Of a stretch of DNA of 64,000 bases, positions 26,183 to 36,585 are shown in pieces; within the stretch, counting starts at the first letter, position 1; every line of letters starts with the position of its first letter. The notes under the pieces are model-generated. The model searched no databases. It was not told the DNA's origin and was given only the letters and a program-made list of their open reading frames with translations. This DNA comes from Lysobacter_I brunescens (lineage in GTDB: Bacteria; Pseudomonadota; Gammaproteobacteria; Xanthomonadales; Xanthomonadaceae): positions 62,001-126,000 of the forward strand of contig NZ_JBHTIF010000003.1 in the NCBI RefSeq assembly GCF_042677005.1. Direction: 5' to 3'. The translations under genes and the position numbers were made by a program.

Positions 26183-26434
26183 ATGACGCTCTCCATCACC
26201 CCATGGGCCGTTGCCCGCGTCCTGCTCTTCGTGCTCGCAATGCTGGGGCTCTTTCTGGCGCCGCCTGCGGTCACTGCATACACATGGCTTCTGTTGCTCG
26301 CCGTGCCGCTGTATTTCTGGATCAGGGGCAGCTTCGATGCATCCCTGTCGCCGGGCGACAGGTCGATCAATCGTGTGCAGGCCGTGCTGGGGGTGCTCGT
26401 GACTGTCGATCTCTGCTTTCGCTATCTGGGGTGA
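26183..26434 (+). CDS. small membrane protein, unknown
   Basis: An 83-residue protein with three hydrophobic segments: VARVLLFVLAMLGLFL, TAYTWLLLLAVPLYFWI and VQAVLGVLVTVDLCFRYLG. No motif suggests a function. Thirty bases separate it from the preceding small membrane gene, so they may be co-transcribed. It ends 39 bases before the convergent phosphodiesterase gene. Confidence 0.55.
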   Translation: MTLSITPWAVARVLLFVLAMLGLFLAPPAVTAYTWLLLLAVPLYFWIRGSFDASLSPGDRSINRVQAVLGVLVTVDLCFRYLG

Positions 26435-26473
26435 GCGAAGAGCGAGTGTGCCGGACAAGGCGTTCGATCGACT

Positions 26474-26941
26474 TCACTTCCCGATGTCAAGCTCGACGAT
26501 CCGGGCGGATGCACGTCCCTGTTCGATCTCCAGGATCGCCACCGTCACCGGCAGCTTGAATCGACGCGGGCCGGCGCTGCCCGGATTGAGGTGGAGGATG
26601 CCGGCGCGTTGTTCGATGTGCGGGCGATGCGAATGCCCGGTCACGATCACGTGAACTCCGCTCGCCACGGGGTCGACATCGAGATCGGCGATGTCGTGCA
26701 GCAGGTGGATCAGCACGCCGCGAATGTCGATCCACTCGCGTTCGGGCAGGTCGGAGGCCCACGCATCCTTGTCGTTGTTGCCTCGCACGGCGGTGGTCGG
26801 CGCGAGCGTCGCGAGCTGCGCGAGGATCTCCGCCGCGCCGATGTCGCCGGCATGCAGGATCGCATCGCAGCCCTGCAGCGCCGTGATGGCTTCGGGCCGC
26901 AGCAGGCCATGGGTGTCGGAGATCACGCCGATGCGGGGCAT
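26474..26941 (-). CDS. YfcE-family metallophosphoesterase
   Basis: A 155-residue calcineurin-like phosphodiesterase. The metal ligands appear in order: DTHG (D9, H11), GDIG, GNND, and the GHSH pair near residue 110. YfcE-type enzymes hydrolyse phosphodiesters such as bis-pNPP in vitro; the physiological substrate is not known. The ATG at 26941 gives MPRIGVISDTHG, the standard family start. It is divergent from comEC across about 160 bases. Confidence 0.88.
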   Translation of the reverse strand: MPRIGVISDTHGLLRPEAITALQGCDAILHAGDIGAAEILAQLATLAPTTAVRGNNDKDAWASDLPEREWIDIRGVLIHLLHDIADLDVDPVASGVHVIVTGHSHRPHIEQRAGILHLNPGSAGPRRFKLPVTVAILEIEQGRASARIVELDIGK

Positions 26942-27102
26942 TGTTAGCAGTCTGGTGGGCGTCCGCTGCCGACGGACGTTCGTGGGATTCGCAGTGTAGA
27001 TCGTCGACGCGCTGTGCGGGATCGGAAAATTCCTACAGCAGACCGCGCGCTCCGCCGACATCTTCCGCGCAGTGATTGCGACACGCTGGCGCATCCCGAC
27101 CC

Positions 27103-29454
27103 ATGGAATTCCGATCACGCATGAGCATCCTGTCCGCTTCCGCCTGGCTGCTCGCCGGCATCGGCCTGTGCCTGTGTCTCCCGGCGCCGCCCGATGCCGT
27201 GCTGCTGTCGATGATCGCGGCCTTGGCAGTCGTGTCGCTGCTGCGCACGCACTGGCGTCCTTTTGCGGTGCTGTGCGCGGGGATGCTGCTCGCCGGCCTG
27301 CATGCCTCGTGGTCGCTGTCGAGCCAGTTGCCGGTGTCGATGGAGCACGGCGTTTTCCTGCTGCGTGGCACGGTGTCGGGCATGCCGATCCACGAGGCGC
27401 GGCGCACGCGCTTCGAATTCCTGGTCGACGATGTCGATGCGATGCCGGAGGCCCTGCGCGGCGCGCGGCTGCGGCTGGCGTGGTACGACGATTTCGATGT
27501 CGAGACGCCTCCGCCGGATGCGCCGAGGCTGCGTCTGGCGGCAGGCAGCCGCTGGGTGCTGTCGGCGAAGCTGCGCGCGCCGCGCGGGCTGCGCAATCCC
27601 GGCAGCGTCGACGGCGAGAAGCATGCCTTCGTCGATCGCATCGTCGCCGGTGGCTACGTGCGTGCGCCGGAGACCGCGCGCCAGCTGCGCGGGCCGCGTG
27701 GCATCGACGCCTGGCGCGAGGCGATGTCGCGACGGATCGAACGCGCCGTGCCGGACGCGTCGTCGCGCTTCCTGCGCGCGCTCGCGCTGGGCGACACGCG
27801 CGGGCTCGATGACGAGGACTGGTCCGTGCTGCGCGCGAACGGCTTGACCCACCTGATCGCGATCTCCGGCTTCCATGTCGGGCTGGTCGCCGGGTTCTTC
27901 GCCCTGATGGCGAGCGCGACGTGGTGGCTGTTCCCGCTGCTCGGCCGGGTCGCGCCACGCGTGCAGGCGTCGGCGCTCGCCGCGCTCGCCGGTGCCGCGA
28001 TCTACGCGGCGATGGCGGGATTCGCGCTGCCGACGGTGCGCACGCTGCTGATGATCGCGGTCGTCGCCATCGCGCGGCTGTCGCGGCGTGCGTGGCGGCC
28101 GTGGTCGGCGGTGGCGATGTCGGTGGTCGCGATGCTGGTCGTCGATCCGCTGGCGGTGCTGACCGCCGGCTTCTGGCTGAGCTTCGGCGGCGTGGTGTGG
28201 CTGCTGTGGTGCCTGCCCGACGGCGGCGGCAGCCCGGTGCGAGACTTCCTGTCGGCGCAGGCGGTCGCGACGGTCGGCCTGCTGCCGCTGACCGTGGCGC
28301 TGTTCGGCCAGGCCTCGCTGGCCGGACCGTTCGCGAACCTGCTGGCGATCCCGTGGTGGAGCCTGGTCGTGGTGCCGCTGTCGCTGGTCGGCCTGGCGCT
28401 GGAGGCGCTGCATGCGGGGTGGGGCGCATGGCCGTGGCGACTGGCGGCCTGGGCCTTCGATCCGAGCTGGTCGCTGTTCGAAACGATGGCCGGCAGCCCG
28501 CTGGCGCTGTGGTGGCTGCCGGAAGCGCGCTGGTATGCACTGCCGCTGGCCCTGCTGTCGGCGTTCTGGTGCCTGCTGCCCCGCGCGCTGCCGGGCAAGC
28601 CGCTGGCGCTGCTGCTGTGGCTGCCGCTGCTTTGGCCGGATCGACAGGCGCCGGACCCCGGTGAGGTGGAGGTCGTCGTGCTCGACGTGGGGCAGGGGCT
28701 GTCGGTGCTGGTGAGAACCGCGAACCACCATCTTCTCTACGACATGGGTCCGGCGATTCCCGAGGGCTTCGATGCCGGCGAGCGGGCGGTGGTGCCGGCG
28801 CTGCATGCCTTGGGCGTGCGTGCGCTGGACGCGGCCGTGGTGAGCCATGGCGACAACGACCATGCCGGCGGCTTCGAGTCGGTGGCGGCGGTGTTCCCGA
28901 TGCGCTGGGTCTTCGCGCCGGAGGGCAGCAACCGGCCTGCGGCCGTGCCCGGCTTGCGCCAATGTCGGGCGGGCGATGCGTGGACCTGGGATGGCGTGCG
29001 CTTCCGTGTCCTGCATCCAACGCCGCACTTCCCGTACCTGCGCAACGAATCGAGCTGCGTGCTGCGCATCGAGACCGCGCACCGTGCCGTGCTGCTGACC
29101 GGCGACATCGGCCACGTGATCGAGCGCGGCCTGCTGCGCCACGATCCGGCGGCGGTGCGGGCCGAGGTCGTGCTGATGGCCCACCACGGCAGCGATGGTT
29201 CCTCCGATCCCGGTTTCGTCGCCGCCACCGGCGCCCGCTTCGCCCCGGTCTCGGCGGGTTACGGCAACCGGTTCCGGCATCCCAAGCCGGCGGTGGTCGA
29301 GCGCTGGCGGTATCGCGGGGCGCGCACGCCGTTGACTGCCGAGACCGGCGCCCAGCGCCTGCGGCTGACGGCGGCGGGCATCGCCTACGAGGACGAGCGC
29401 ACGCGGCGTCGTCGCCTCTGGGACGCCGTAGCGCGGCGGGCGAGGGCGGAGTAA
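27103..29454 (+). CDS. comEC: ComEC/Rec2 DNA uptake channel
   Basis: A 783-residue inner-membrane protein for import of single-stranded DNA during natural transformation. An N-terminal DUF4131 region is followed by the polytopic Competence domain (NGLTHLIAISGFHVGLVAG, about 245-265; PLTVALFGQASLAGPFANLLAIPWW). A C-terminal metallo-beta-lactamase domain carries VSHGDNDHAGG and MAHHGSDGSSDP. This three-part order is that of ComEC in Gram-negatives. The start is uncertain: ATGs at 27103 and 27121 and a TTG at 27076 are in frame, and none has a clear ribosome site. Confidence 0.9.
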   Translation: MEFRSRMSILSASAWLLAGIGLCLCLPAPPDAVLLSMIAALAVVSLLRTHWRPFAVLCAGMLLAGLHASWSLSSQLPVSMEHGVFLLRGTVSGMPIHEARRTRFEFLVDDVDAMPEALRGARLRLAWYDDFDVETPPPDAPRLRLAAGSRWVLSAKLRAPRGLRNPGSVDGEKHAFVDRIVAGGYVRAPETARQLRGPRGIDAWREAMSRRIERAVPDASSRFLRALALGDTRGLDDEDWSVLRANGLTHLIAISGFHVGLVAGFFALMASATWWLFPLLGRVAPRVQASALAALAGAAIYAAMAGFALPTVRTLLMIAVVAIARLSRRAWRPWSAVAMSVVAMLVVDPLAVLTAGFWLSFGGVVWLLWCLPDGGGSPVRDFLSAQAVATVGLLPLTVALFGQASLAGPFANLLAIPWWSLVVVPLSLVGLALEALHAGWGAWPWRLAAWAFDPSWSLFETMAGSPLALWWLPEARWYALPLALLSAFWCLLPRALPGKPLALLLWLPLLWPDRQAPDPGEVEVVVLDVGQGLSVLVRTANHHLLYDMGPAIPEGFDAGERAVVPALHALGVRALDAAVVSHGDNDHAGGFESVAAVFPMRWVFAPEGSNRPAAVPGLRQCRAGDAWTWDGVRFRVLHPTPHFPYLRNESSCVLRIETAHRAVLLTGDIGHVIERGLLRHDPAAVRAEVVLMAHHGSDGSSDPGFVAATGARFAPVSAGYGNRFRHPKPAVVERWRYRGARTPLTAETGAQRLRLTAAGIAYEDERTRRRRLWDAVARRARAE

Positions 29455-29598
29455 CGGGCTGAGTGACGAGCGACGTGGGCGGCGTTGCGCGAGGCGCGTG
29501 ATGCCGGTCGCGTTGCATTCCCGGCCGCAGCCCCCATCCGGACGGCTGGGCTATGCTATGTGCCTGAATCAACACGGCCCCGGGCCGGAGGACGCGAC

Positions 29599-30261
29599 GT
29601 GCTGGAACTGGTCAAGGCGGGCGGATGGCCGATGATTCCCCTGCTGCTGCTCACCGTGGCGGCGCTGGCGATCATCCTCGAACGGTTCTGGACCCTGCGC
29701 CGCAAGACCGTGCTCCCGCCCGGACTGGGCGACGAAGTCCGCGCCTGGGCCGCGCGCGGCAACCTCGACCCGACCCACATCGATTCCCTGCGCCGCACCT
29801 CGCCGCTGGGCAGCCTGCTGGCCGCCGCGCTGGACGTGCGCAACCGGCCGCGCGACCAGATCCGCGAGCGCATCGAGGACGTGGGCCGCCATCTGGTCCA
29901 CCGGATGGAGAAATTCCTGAACACCCTCGGCACGATCGCCGCCGCCGGCCCGCTGCTCGGCCTGTTCGGCACCGTGGTCGGCATGATCCAGATGTTCATC
30001 ACCATTTCCGACGGCAGCATCGGCGACGTCAACGAACTGGCCGGCGGCATCGGCAAGGCGCTGATCTGCACCGCGACCGGCATGATCGTGGCCATCCCGG
30101 CGCTGATGTTCCACCGCTACTTCCGTGGCCGCATCGCCGGCTACATCGTCGAGATGGAGCACGAAGCGATCCAGTTGCTCGATACCCTCGACGCGCCGCG
30201 CGCCTCGGCCCCGACCGCGTCCGGCGCGCGCGGGATCACGCCGCCGGTGCCTGGAATCTGA
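29599..30261 (+). CDS. exbB: ExbB/TolQ-type proton channel
   Basis: A 220-residue MotA/TolQ/ExbB protein with three membrane helices. The first is near residues 10-28, and the conserved pair is LGTIAAAGPLLGLFGTVVGMIQMF and GGIGKALICTATGMIVAIPALMF. With ExbD it would use the proton gradient to drive energy transfer across the periplasm. The GTG start is preceded by GGAGGA at 6 bases. It is the first gene of an overlapping run exbB-exbD-msbA-lpxK, a conserved order in this family of bacteria. No TonB gene lies in the window. Confidence 0.88.
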   Translation: MLELVKAGGWPMIPLLLLTVAALAIILERFWTLRRKTVLPPGLGDEVRAWAARGNLDPTHIDSLRRTSPLGSLLAAALDVRNRPRDQIRERIEDVGRHLVHRMEKFLNTLGTIAAAGPLLGLFGTVVGMIQMFITISDGSIGDVNELAGGIGKALICTATGMIVAIPALMFHRYFRGRIAGYIVEMEHEAIQLLDTLDAPRASAPTASGARGITPPVPGI

Positions 30262-30262
30262 C

Positions 30263-30699
30263 ATGAGGATCCGCGACTTCCGCAGCGACGACGAGCCCGA
30301 GATCAACCTCGTGCCGCTGATCGACGTGATCCTGGTGCTGATCATCTTCTTCGTGGTCACCACCACCTTCGACGCGCGTTCGGTGCTCAAGCTGCAGCTG
30401 CCCAAGGCCGAGGGCACGCCGACCGAGGCGAGTTCGAAGGCATTGAGCGTGCTGGTCAACGCCGATGGCCGCTATTTCGTGCAGGATCGCGAGGCGCTGC
30501 GCACCGACCTGGAGTCGCTGAAGCGCACGATCGTCGAGGTCGCCGGCGATGACCGCAAGCGTCCCGTGCTGCTGCGCGCCGACGCGCGCACGCCGCACCA
30601 GGCCGTGGTCACCGCGCTCGACGCGCTGGGCCAGCTCGGCTTCCGCCAGATCAGCATCGCCACCGCGCCCGAACAGAAGGCCGGGGGAGCGGCGAAGCG

Positions 30700-30703
<4 letters not shown>
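30263..30703 (+). CDS. exbD: ExbD/TolR-type biopolymer transport protein
   Basis: A 146-residue partner of ExbB. A short cytosolic end (RDFRSDDEPEINLVPLIDV) leads into one transmembrane helix bearing the proton-carrying Asp D21, and a periplasmic domain (about 45-140) follows. The helix sequence IDVILVLIIFFVVTTTF is typical. The ATG lies one base after the exbB stop and its own stop overlaps the msbA GTG, showing tight coupling. Confidence 0.9.
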
Positions 30704-32474
<1,771 letters not shown>

Positions 32475-32478
<4 letters not shown>

Positions 32479-33521
32479 CGACAGCCCGTTCCACGCACCC
32501 GCAGCCGCCGCCCTACTGGTTCGACGGCAGCGCGCCGCCCTGGCCCGCGCGCCTGCTCTCGCACGTCTACGCGGGCGCGGTCGCCGCGCGCGCGGCGCTG
32601 TTCCGCCACGGCGTGCTGCGCAGCACGCACCCGGGCAAGCCGGTGGTGGTGGTCGGCAACCTCATCGCCGGCGGCAGCGGCAAGACGCCGCTGGTCATCG
32701 CCATCGTCGAGCGCCTGCGCGAGGAGGGCTGGGTCCCCGGCGTGGCCAGTCGCGGCTACGGCCGCCAGGACCCGACCACGCCGCGCTGGGTCGAAGCCGA
32801 CACCGCGCCGGAGCTGGCCGGCGACGAGCCCCTGCTGATCGCCCGCGAGGCCGTGGTGCCGGTGCGCGTGGATCGCGACCGCGCCGCCGCCGCGCGCGCG
32901 CTGGTCGAACGCGGCTGCAACGTGGTGGTCTGCGACGACGGCCTGCAGCACTACCGGCTCAAGCGCGATATCGAGATCGAGGTGATCGACGGCCGCCGCC
33001 GCTACGGCAACGGCCTGCTGTTGCCGGCCGGCCCGCTGCGCGAGCCGCTGTCGCGTCGTGCGGACTGCGATTTCCACGTCGTGAACGCGGGCACCGAGCC
33101 CGGTGACGGCCGGATCGCTGAAGCCGGCGAGGCCGGTTTCGGCGAGTGGCGGATGCGCCTGCTGCCCGGCGATGCGCAGGCGCTGCGCGGCGCGCGCGCG
33201 CTGCCGCTGTCGGCGTTCTCCGGCCAGCGCGTGCACGCGGTCGCGGGCATCGGACATCCCGAGCGTTTCTTCTCGCTGCTGCGCGACCTCGGCATCGCCG
33301 TCGTGCCGCATGCCTTTCCCGACCACCACCGCTACACCCGCGAAGACCTCGCGTTCGGCAGCGACCTGCCGGTGTTGATGACCGCGAAGGATGCGGTCAA
33401 ATGCGCGCCATTCGCAGGCGAACGGTGCTACAGCGTGCCGATCCGCACGGAACTGCCCGAAGCATTCTGGGTAATGTTGCTGGATCGCCTGCGCGAATGC
33501 GCACAAGGACAATCGATGTGA
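32475..33521 (+). CDS. lpxK: tetraacyldisaccharide 4'-kinase
   Basis: A 348-residue inner-membrane kinase that phosphorylates the 4' position of the lipid A disaccharide. The P-loop is GNLIAGGSGKTP with K70. The family signature ASRGYGR follows, as do VVCDDGLQHYRLKRDIEI and GNGLLLPAGPLREP. An N-terminal hydrophobic helix (about 25-45) anchors it. Its ATG overlaps the msbA stop as ATGA, and its stop overlaps the next GTG start. Confidence 0.94.
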
Positions 33522-33820
33522 ACACGGCAGACATGCACAGGACCGCAGTGAACAGGAACGAGGCGAGGATGGCGGGATGGCTGCGGGCCCTGGCCGCACT
33601 CGCGTCCGCCGGCTGGGTGGTGCCGATGTGGCTCGGCTTCTGGACCGTGCTGCAGTTCGCCGAGCTGGAACTGATGCCGGCGCTGATGCAGCAGCCGCGC
33701 CTCAACTCCTTCCCCTTCCTCGATTTTGCGGTCGACTGCCTCGTGATCGGTTTCCTGTGGCTGGGCGCGGTCATCGCGGGCTGGGTCTGGGTGGCCACCG
33801 GTCGTCGCAGGGGCGCCTGA
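33518..33820 (+). CDS. small two-helix membrane protein between lpxK and kdsB
   Basis: A 100-residue protein with two hydrophobic helices (about 27-48 and 72-95) and a short arginine-rich end. No family is recognised. The GTG start overlaps the lpxK stop as GTGA and has AAGGA 8 bases upstream, so it is built into the lipid A/Kdo operon. In related bacteria this gap often holds a Trm112-like protein; this sequence is not one. A role in the envelope is inferred only from position. Confidence 0.6.
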   Translation: MNTADMHRTAVNRNEARMAGWLRALAALASAGWVVPMWLGFWTVLQFAELELMPALMQQPRLNSFPFLDFAVDCLVIGFLWLGAVIAGWVWVATGRRRGA

Positions 33821-33823
33821 ACG

Positions 33824-34603
33824 ATGCCGGGCACCGATTTCGTCGTCGCCATTCCTGCGCGCTACGCCGCGTCGCGCCTGCCGGGCAAGCCGCTGCGCCT
33901 GCTCGGCGGCGAGCCGCTGGTGCTGCACGTCGCCCGCCGAGCGTTGGAGGCCGGCGCCCGCGAGGCCTGGGTGGCCACCGACGACGCGCGCATCGCCGAG
34001 GCCCTGGCCGACAGCGGCGTGCGCATCGCGATGACCTCGCCGGACCACGCGTCGGGTACCGACCGCCTGGCCGAGTGCGCGGCGATCGCCGGCTGGTCCG
34101 ACGACACCGTCGTCGTGAACCTGCAGGGCGACGAACCGTTCGCACCGGCCGAGGGCATCCGCGCCGTGGCCGAGGCGCTGGTCGACAGCGCCGCGCCGAT
34201 GAGCACCCTGGCCGCGCCGATCGAGGATGTCGAGACGCTGTTCGACCCCAATGCGGTCAAGCTGGTCCGCGCTGGCAACGGCGACGCCCTCTACTTCAGC
34301 CGTGCGCCGATCCCGTGGCCGCGCGACGCCTTCGCCCGCGATCGCGGCACGCTGCCTTCCGGCGGGCACTGGCTGCGCCACATCGGCATCTACGGCTATC
34401 GCGCCGGGTTCCTGCCGCGTTTCGCCGCGATGCCGCCCGCCACGCTGGAGCGGATCGAATCGCTGGAACAGCTGCGCGTGCTCGAAGCCGGACATCGCAT
34501 CGCGGTCCGCCTTAGTCCGGCGCCGTTCCCGCCGGGCGTGGACACGCCTGAAGACCTCGACCGCGCCGAGCGCCATCTCGCCGCCCTGCGCGCGGGAGGC
34601 TGA
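33824..34603 (+). CDS. kdsB: CMP-Kdo synthetase
   Basis: A 259-residue 3-deoxy-manno-octulosonate cytidylyltransferase, activating Kdo with CTP for lipopolysaccharide inner core. The N-terminal IPARYAASRLPGKPL is the nucleotide-binding signature. VVNLQGDEPF, ALYFSRAPIPW and HIGIYGYRAGFL follow in family order. It begins three bases after the preceding stop and ends three bases before the phosphatase gene, consistent with one long transcript from exbB. Confidence 0.94.
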   Translation: MPGTDFVVAIPARYAASRLPGKPLRLLGGEPLVLHVARRALEAGAREAWVATDDARIAEALADSGVRIAMTSPDHASGTDRLAECAAIAGWSDDTVVVNLQGDEPFAPAEGIRAVAEALVDSAAPMSTLAAPIEDVETLFDPNAVKLVRAGNGDALYFSRAPIPWPRDAFARDRGTLPSGGHWLRHIGIYGYRAGFLPRFAAMPPATLERIESLEQLRVLEAGHRIAVRLSPAPFPPGVDTPEDLDRAERHLAALRAGG

Positions 34604-34606
34604 TCG

Positions 34607-35101
34607 ATGCGGCTGCTGATGGTCTGTCTGGGCAATATCTGCCGGTCGCCGCTGGCCGAGGGCGCGGTGCGCGCGCACCTGGACCGCCATGGCCTGGACT
34701 GGGTCGAGGTCGATTCGGCCGGCACCGGCGGCTGGCATGCCGGCGAACCCCCGGATCGGCGCAGCATCGCGGTGGCCGCTTCGTTCGGGGTCGACATCCG
34801 CGCCCAGCGCGCGCGCAAGCTGGTCCGCGCCGATTTCACCCACTTCGACTGGCTGCTCTGTGCCGACCGCAGCGTGCTGCGCGATGTCCGCGCCGCCGCG
34901 CCGGCCGAGGCGCGCGAGCGCGCGGCGCTGCTGCTGGAATGGGCCGGGCAGGGCACTGATGCGGAGGACGCTGCCGAGATTCCCGACCCCTACACCGGCG
35001 GCCCCGAGGATTTCCGCCGCGTCTGGGACATGGTCGACGCCGCCGCGGCCGGCATCGTCGCGCGGATCGCGCGTGGCGCGTCCGGTCGAATGCCGGGTTG
35101 A
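34607..35101 (+). CDS. low-molecular-weight protein-tyrosine phosphatase
   Basis: A 164-residue LMW-PTP. The phosphate loop CLGNICRS (C7-x5-R13) opens the protein and the general-acid Asp lies in PDPYTGG near residue 126. In Gram-negatives such enzymes often oppose Wzc-type kinases in polysaccharide export, but here the gene sits at the end of the lipid A/Kdo run and no partner kinase is adjacent. All catalytic residues are intact. Confidence 0.9.
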   Translation: MRLLMVCLGNICRSPLAEGAVRAHLDRHGLDWVEVDSAGTGGWHAGEPPDRRSIAVAASFGVDIRAQRARKLVRADFTHFDWLLCADRSVLRDVRAAAPAEARERAALLLEWAGQGTDAEDAAEIPDPYTGGPEDFRRVWDMVDAAAAGIVARIARGASGRMPG

Positions 35102-35135
35102 CGCTCGCGCCCTGACTGCGGATGCTGCACAGGTT

Positions 35136-36563
35136 ATGGAACCTTCCCTCGCCCCCGAATTTCCGTCCAGCCTCGAATGGCTGAACCTTCCCCGCCCGCT
35201 GCGCATGGCGCAGCTGCGCGGCAAGATCACCGCGATCGCCTTCGTCAATGCCGGTTCGGCCTGGTGCCAGCAGCGGCTGGCCGACCTGGTGACCCTGCGC
35301 AAGCGGCACGGCGAACACCTGCATGTCGTCGCCGTGCACGTGCCGCGTTTCGACCACGAGCGCGATGCGCGCCGGGTGATGAAGCGCCTGCACCGCCAGA
35401 CCCTGGATTTCCCGATCGCCCATGACGCCGACTGGGTCATGTGGCAGCACTACGGCATCGAGGCCTGGCCGACCGTGGTCATGCTCGACGGCCAGGGCCG
35501 CATCCGCGAGCGCGTGGTCGGCGACAGCCCGATCCGCGACCTCGACAGCCTGTTCACCAAGCTGCGCGCCGAGGAAACCCCGCAATCGATCAATCCCGAC
35601 CCGATCGAACTGCGCCGCAGCCGCGAGCCCGACCTGCCGCTGCGTTTCCCGATCGGCATCGCCGCCAACCAGCAGTACCTCTACGTGGTCGACTCCGGGC
35701 ACCATCGCGTGCTCGAGTGCACCCACGCCGGGCGCATCCACCGCCAGTTCGGCAGCGGCGGCGCGGGCTTCATCGACGGTCCGATGGAACTGGCCGCGTT
35801 CCAGAACCCGCAGGGCCTGTGGCTGCAGCGCGACGCGCTGTACGTCGCCGACACCGGCAACCATGCCGTGCGCCGGATCAAGCTGAGTACCGGCGACGTC
35901 GACACCCTCTGCGGCGCCGGCCGCGCCGGCACCCCGACCGAGGGCCCGGTGCAGGATCCGCGCGCGGTCGCGCTGGACCAGCCCCGTGCCGTGGCGGTCT
36001 CGCCCTCGAACATCGTCTGCATCGCCACCGCCGGCGACAACCGGATCTGGGCCTACGACCTGGGCGATCGCTCGATCCGCCTGCTCGCCGGCTCCGGCCG
36101 GATGGAGCTGGCCGATGGCGAAGGCCCCGCCGCCAGCTTCGCCGGGCCCAGTGCCTTGGCTATCGTCCAGCAGATCCTCTACGTCTGCGACGAGGCCGGC
36201 TCGGCCATCCGCAGCGTCCACCTGCGCACCCGCCAGGTGACCACGCTGGTCGGGCAGGGCGCCTGGCAGTTCGGCAACCTCGAAGGTTCCCGCGCCGACG
36301 CCCTGCTGCAGCAGCCGCAGGCGATCTCGCTGGACGGCGCCTCGCCGGTGCTCTGGGTCGCGGACAGCGGCAACGACCAGCTGCGCACCCTGCGCCTGGG
36401 TGGCGGCGAGGTCAGCACGATCAGCCTGCCGCAGCGCCTGCACGCGCCGGCCGGCCTGGCGGTGGTGAACGGCATCGTCTGGATCGCCGACACCGACGCC
36501 CACGCCGTGCTGCGCTTCGACCCGGCCGACGGCAGCCTGCGCCAGATCCCCATCGGGGACTGA
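35136..36563 (+). CDS. NHL-repeat protein with degenerate thioredoxin-like domain
   Basis: A 475-residue protein with an N-terminal thioredoxin-like fold (about 10-150) and a six-bladed NHL propeller (about 165-470, recurrent LYVVDSGHHRV, LYVADTGNHAVRRI, LWVADSGNDQLRTL). The position normally holding CxxC reads WCQQR, so only one Cys remains and disulfide exchange is unlikely. FVNAGSAWCQQ and the cis-Pro segment EAWPTVVML show the fold. It resembles NHLRC2-type proteins. No signal peptide is seen. An open frame extends upstream across the phosphatase gene, but homology begins at this ATG. Confidence 0.78.
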   Translation: MEPSLAPEFPSSLEWLNLPRPLRMAQLRGKITAIAFVNAGSAWCQQRLADLVTLRKRHGEHLHVVAVHVPRFDHERDARRVMKRLHRQTLDFPIAHDADWVMWQHYGIEAWPTVVMLDGQGRIRERVVGDSPIRDLDSLFTKLRAEETPQSINPDPIELRRSREPDLPLRFPIGIAANQQYLYVVDSGHHRVLECTHAGRIHRQFGSGGAGFIDGPMELAAFQNPQGLWLQRDALYVADTGNHAVRRIKLSTGDVDTLCGAGRAGTPTEGPVQDPRAVALDQPRAVAVSPSNIVCIATAGDNRIWAYDLGDRSIRLLAGSGRMELADGEGPAASFAGPSALAIVQQILYVCDEAGSAIRSVHLRTRQVTTLVGQGAWQFGNLEGSRADALLQQPQAISLDGASPVLWVADSGNDQLRTLRLGGGEVSTISLPQRLHAPAGLAVVNGIVWIADTDAHAVLRFDPADGSLRQIPIGD

Positions 36564-36585
36564 CCGCGCGGCGACCGAGTCCGGC

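Noticed and set aside
26474..29575. 1033-codon minus-strand frame
   Set aside because: Only its last 155 codons (phosphodiesterase) are real; the rest is antisense to comEC and low complexity (Arg/Pro/Ala).
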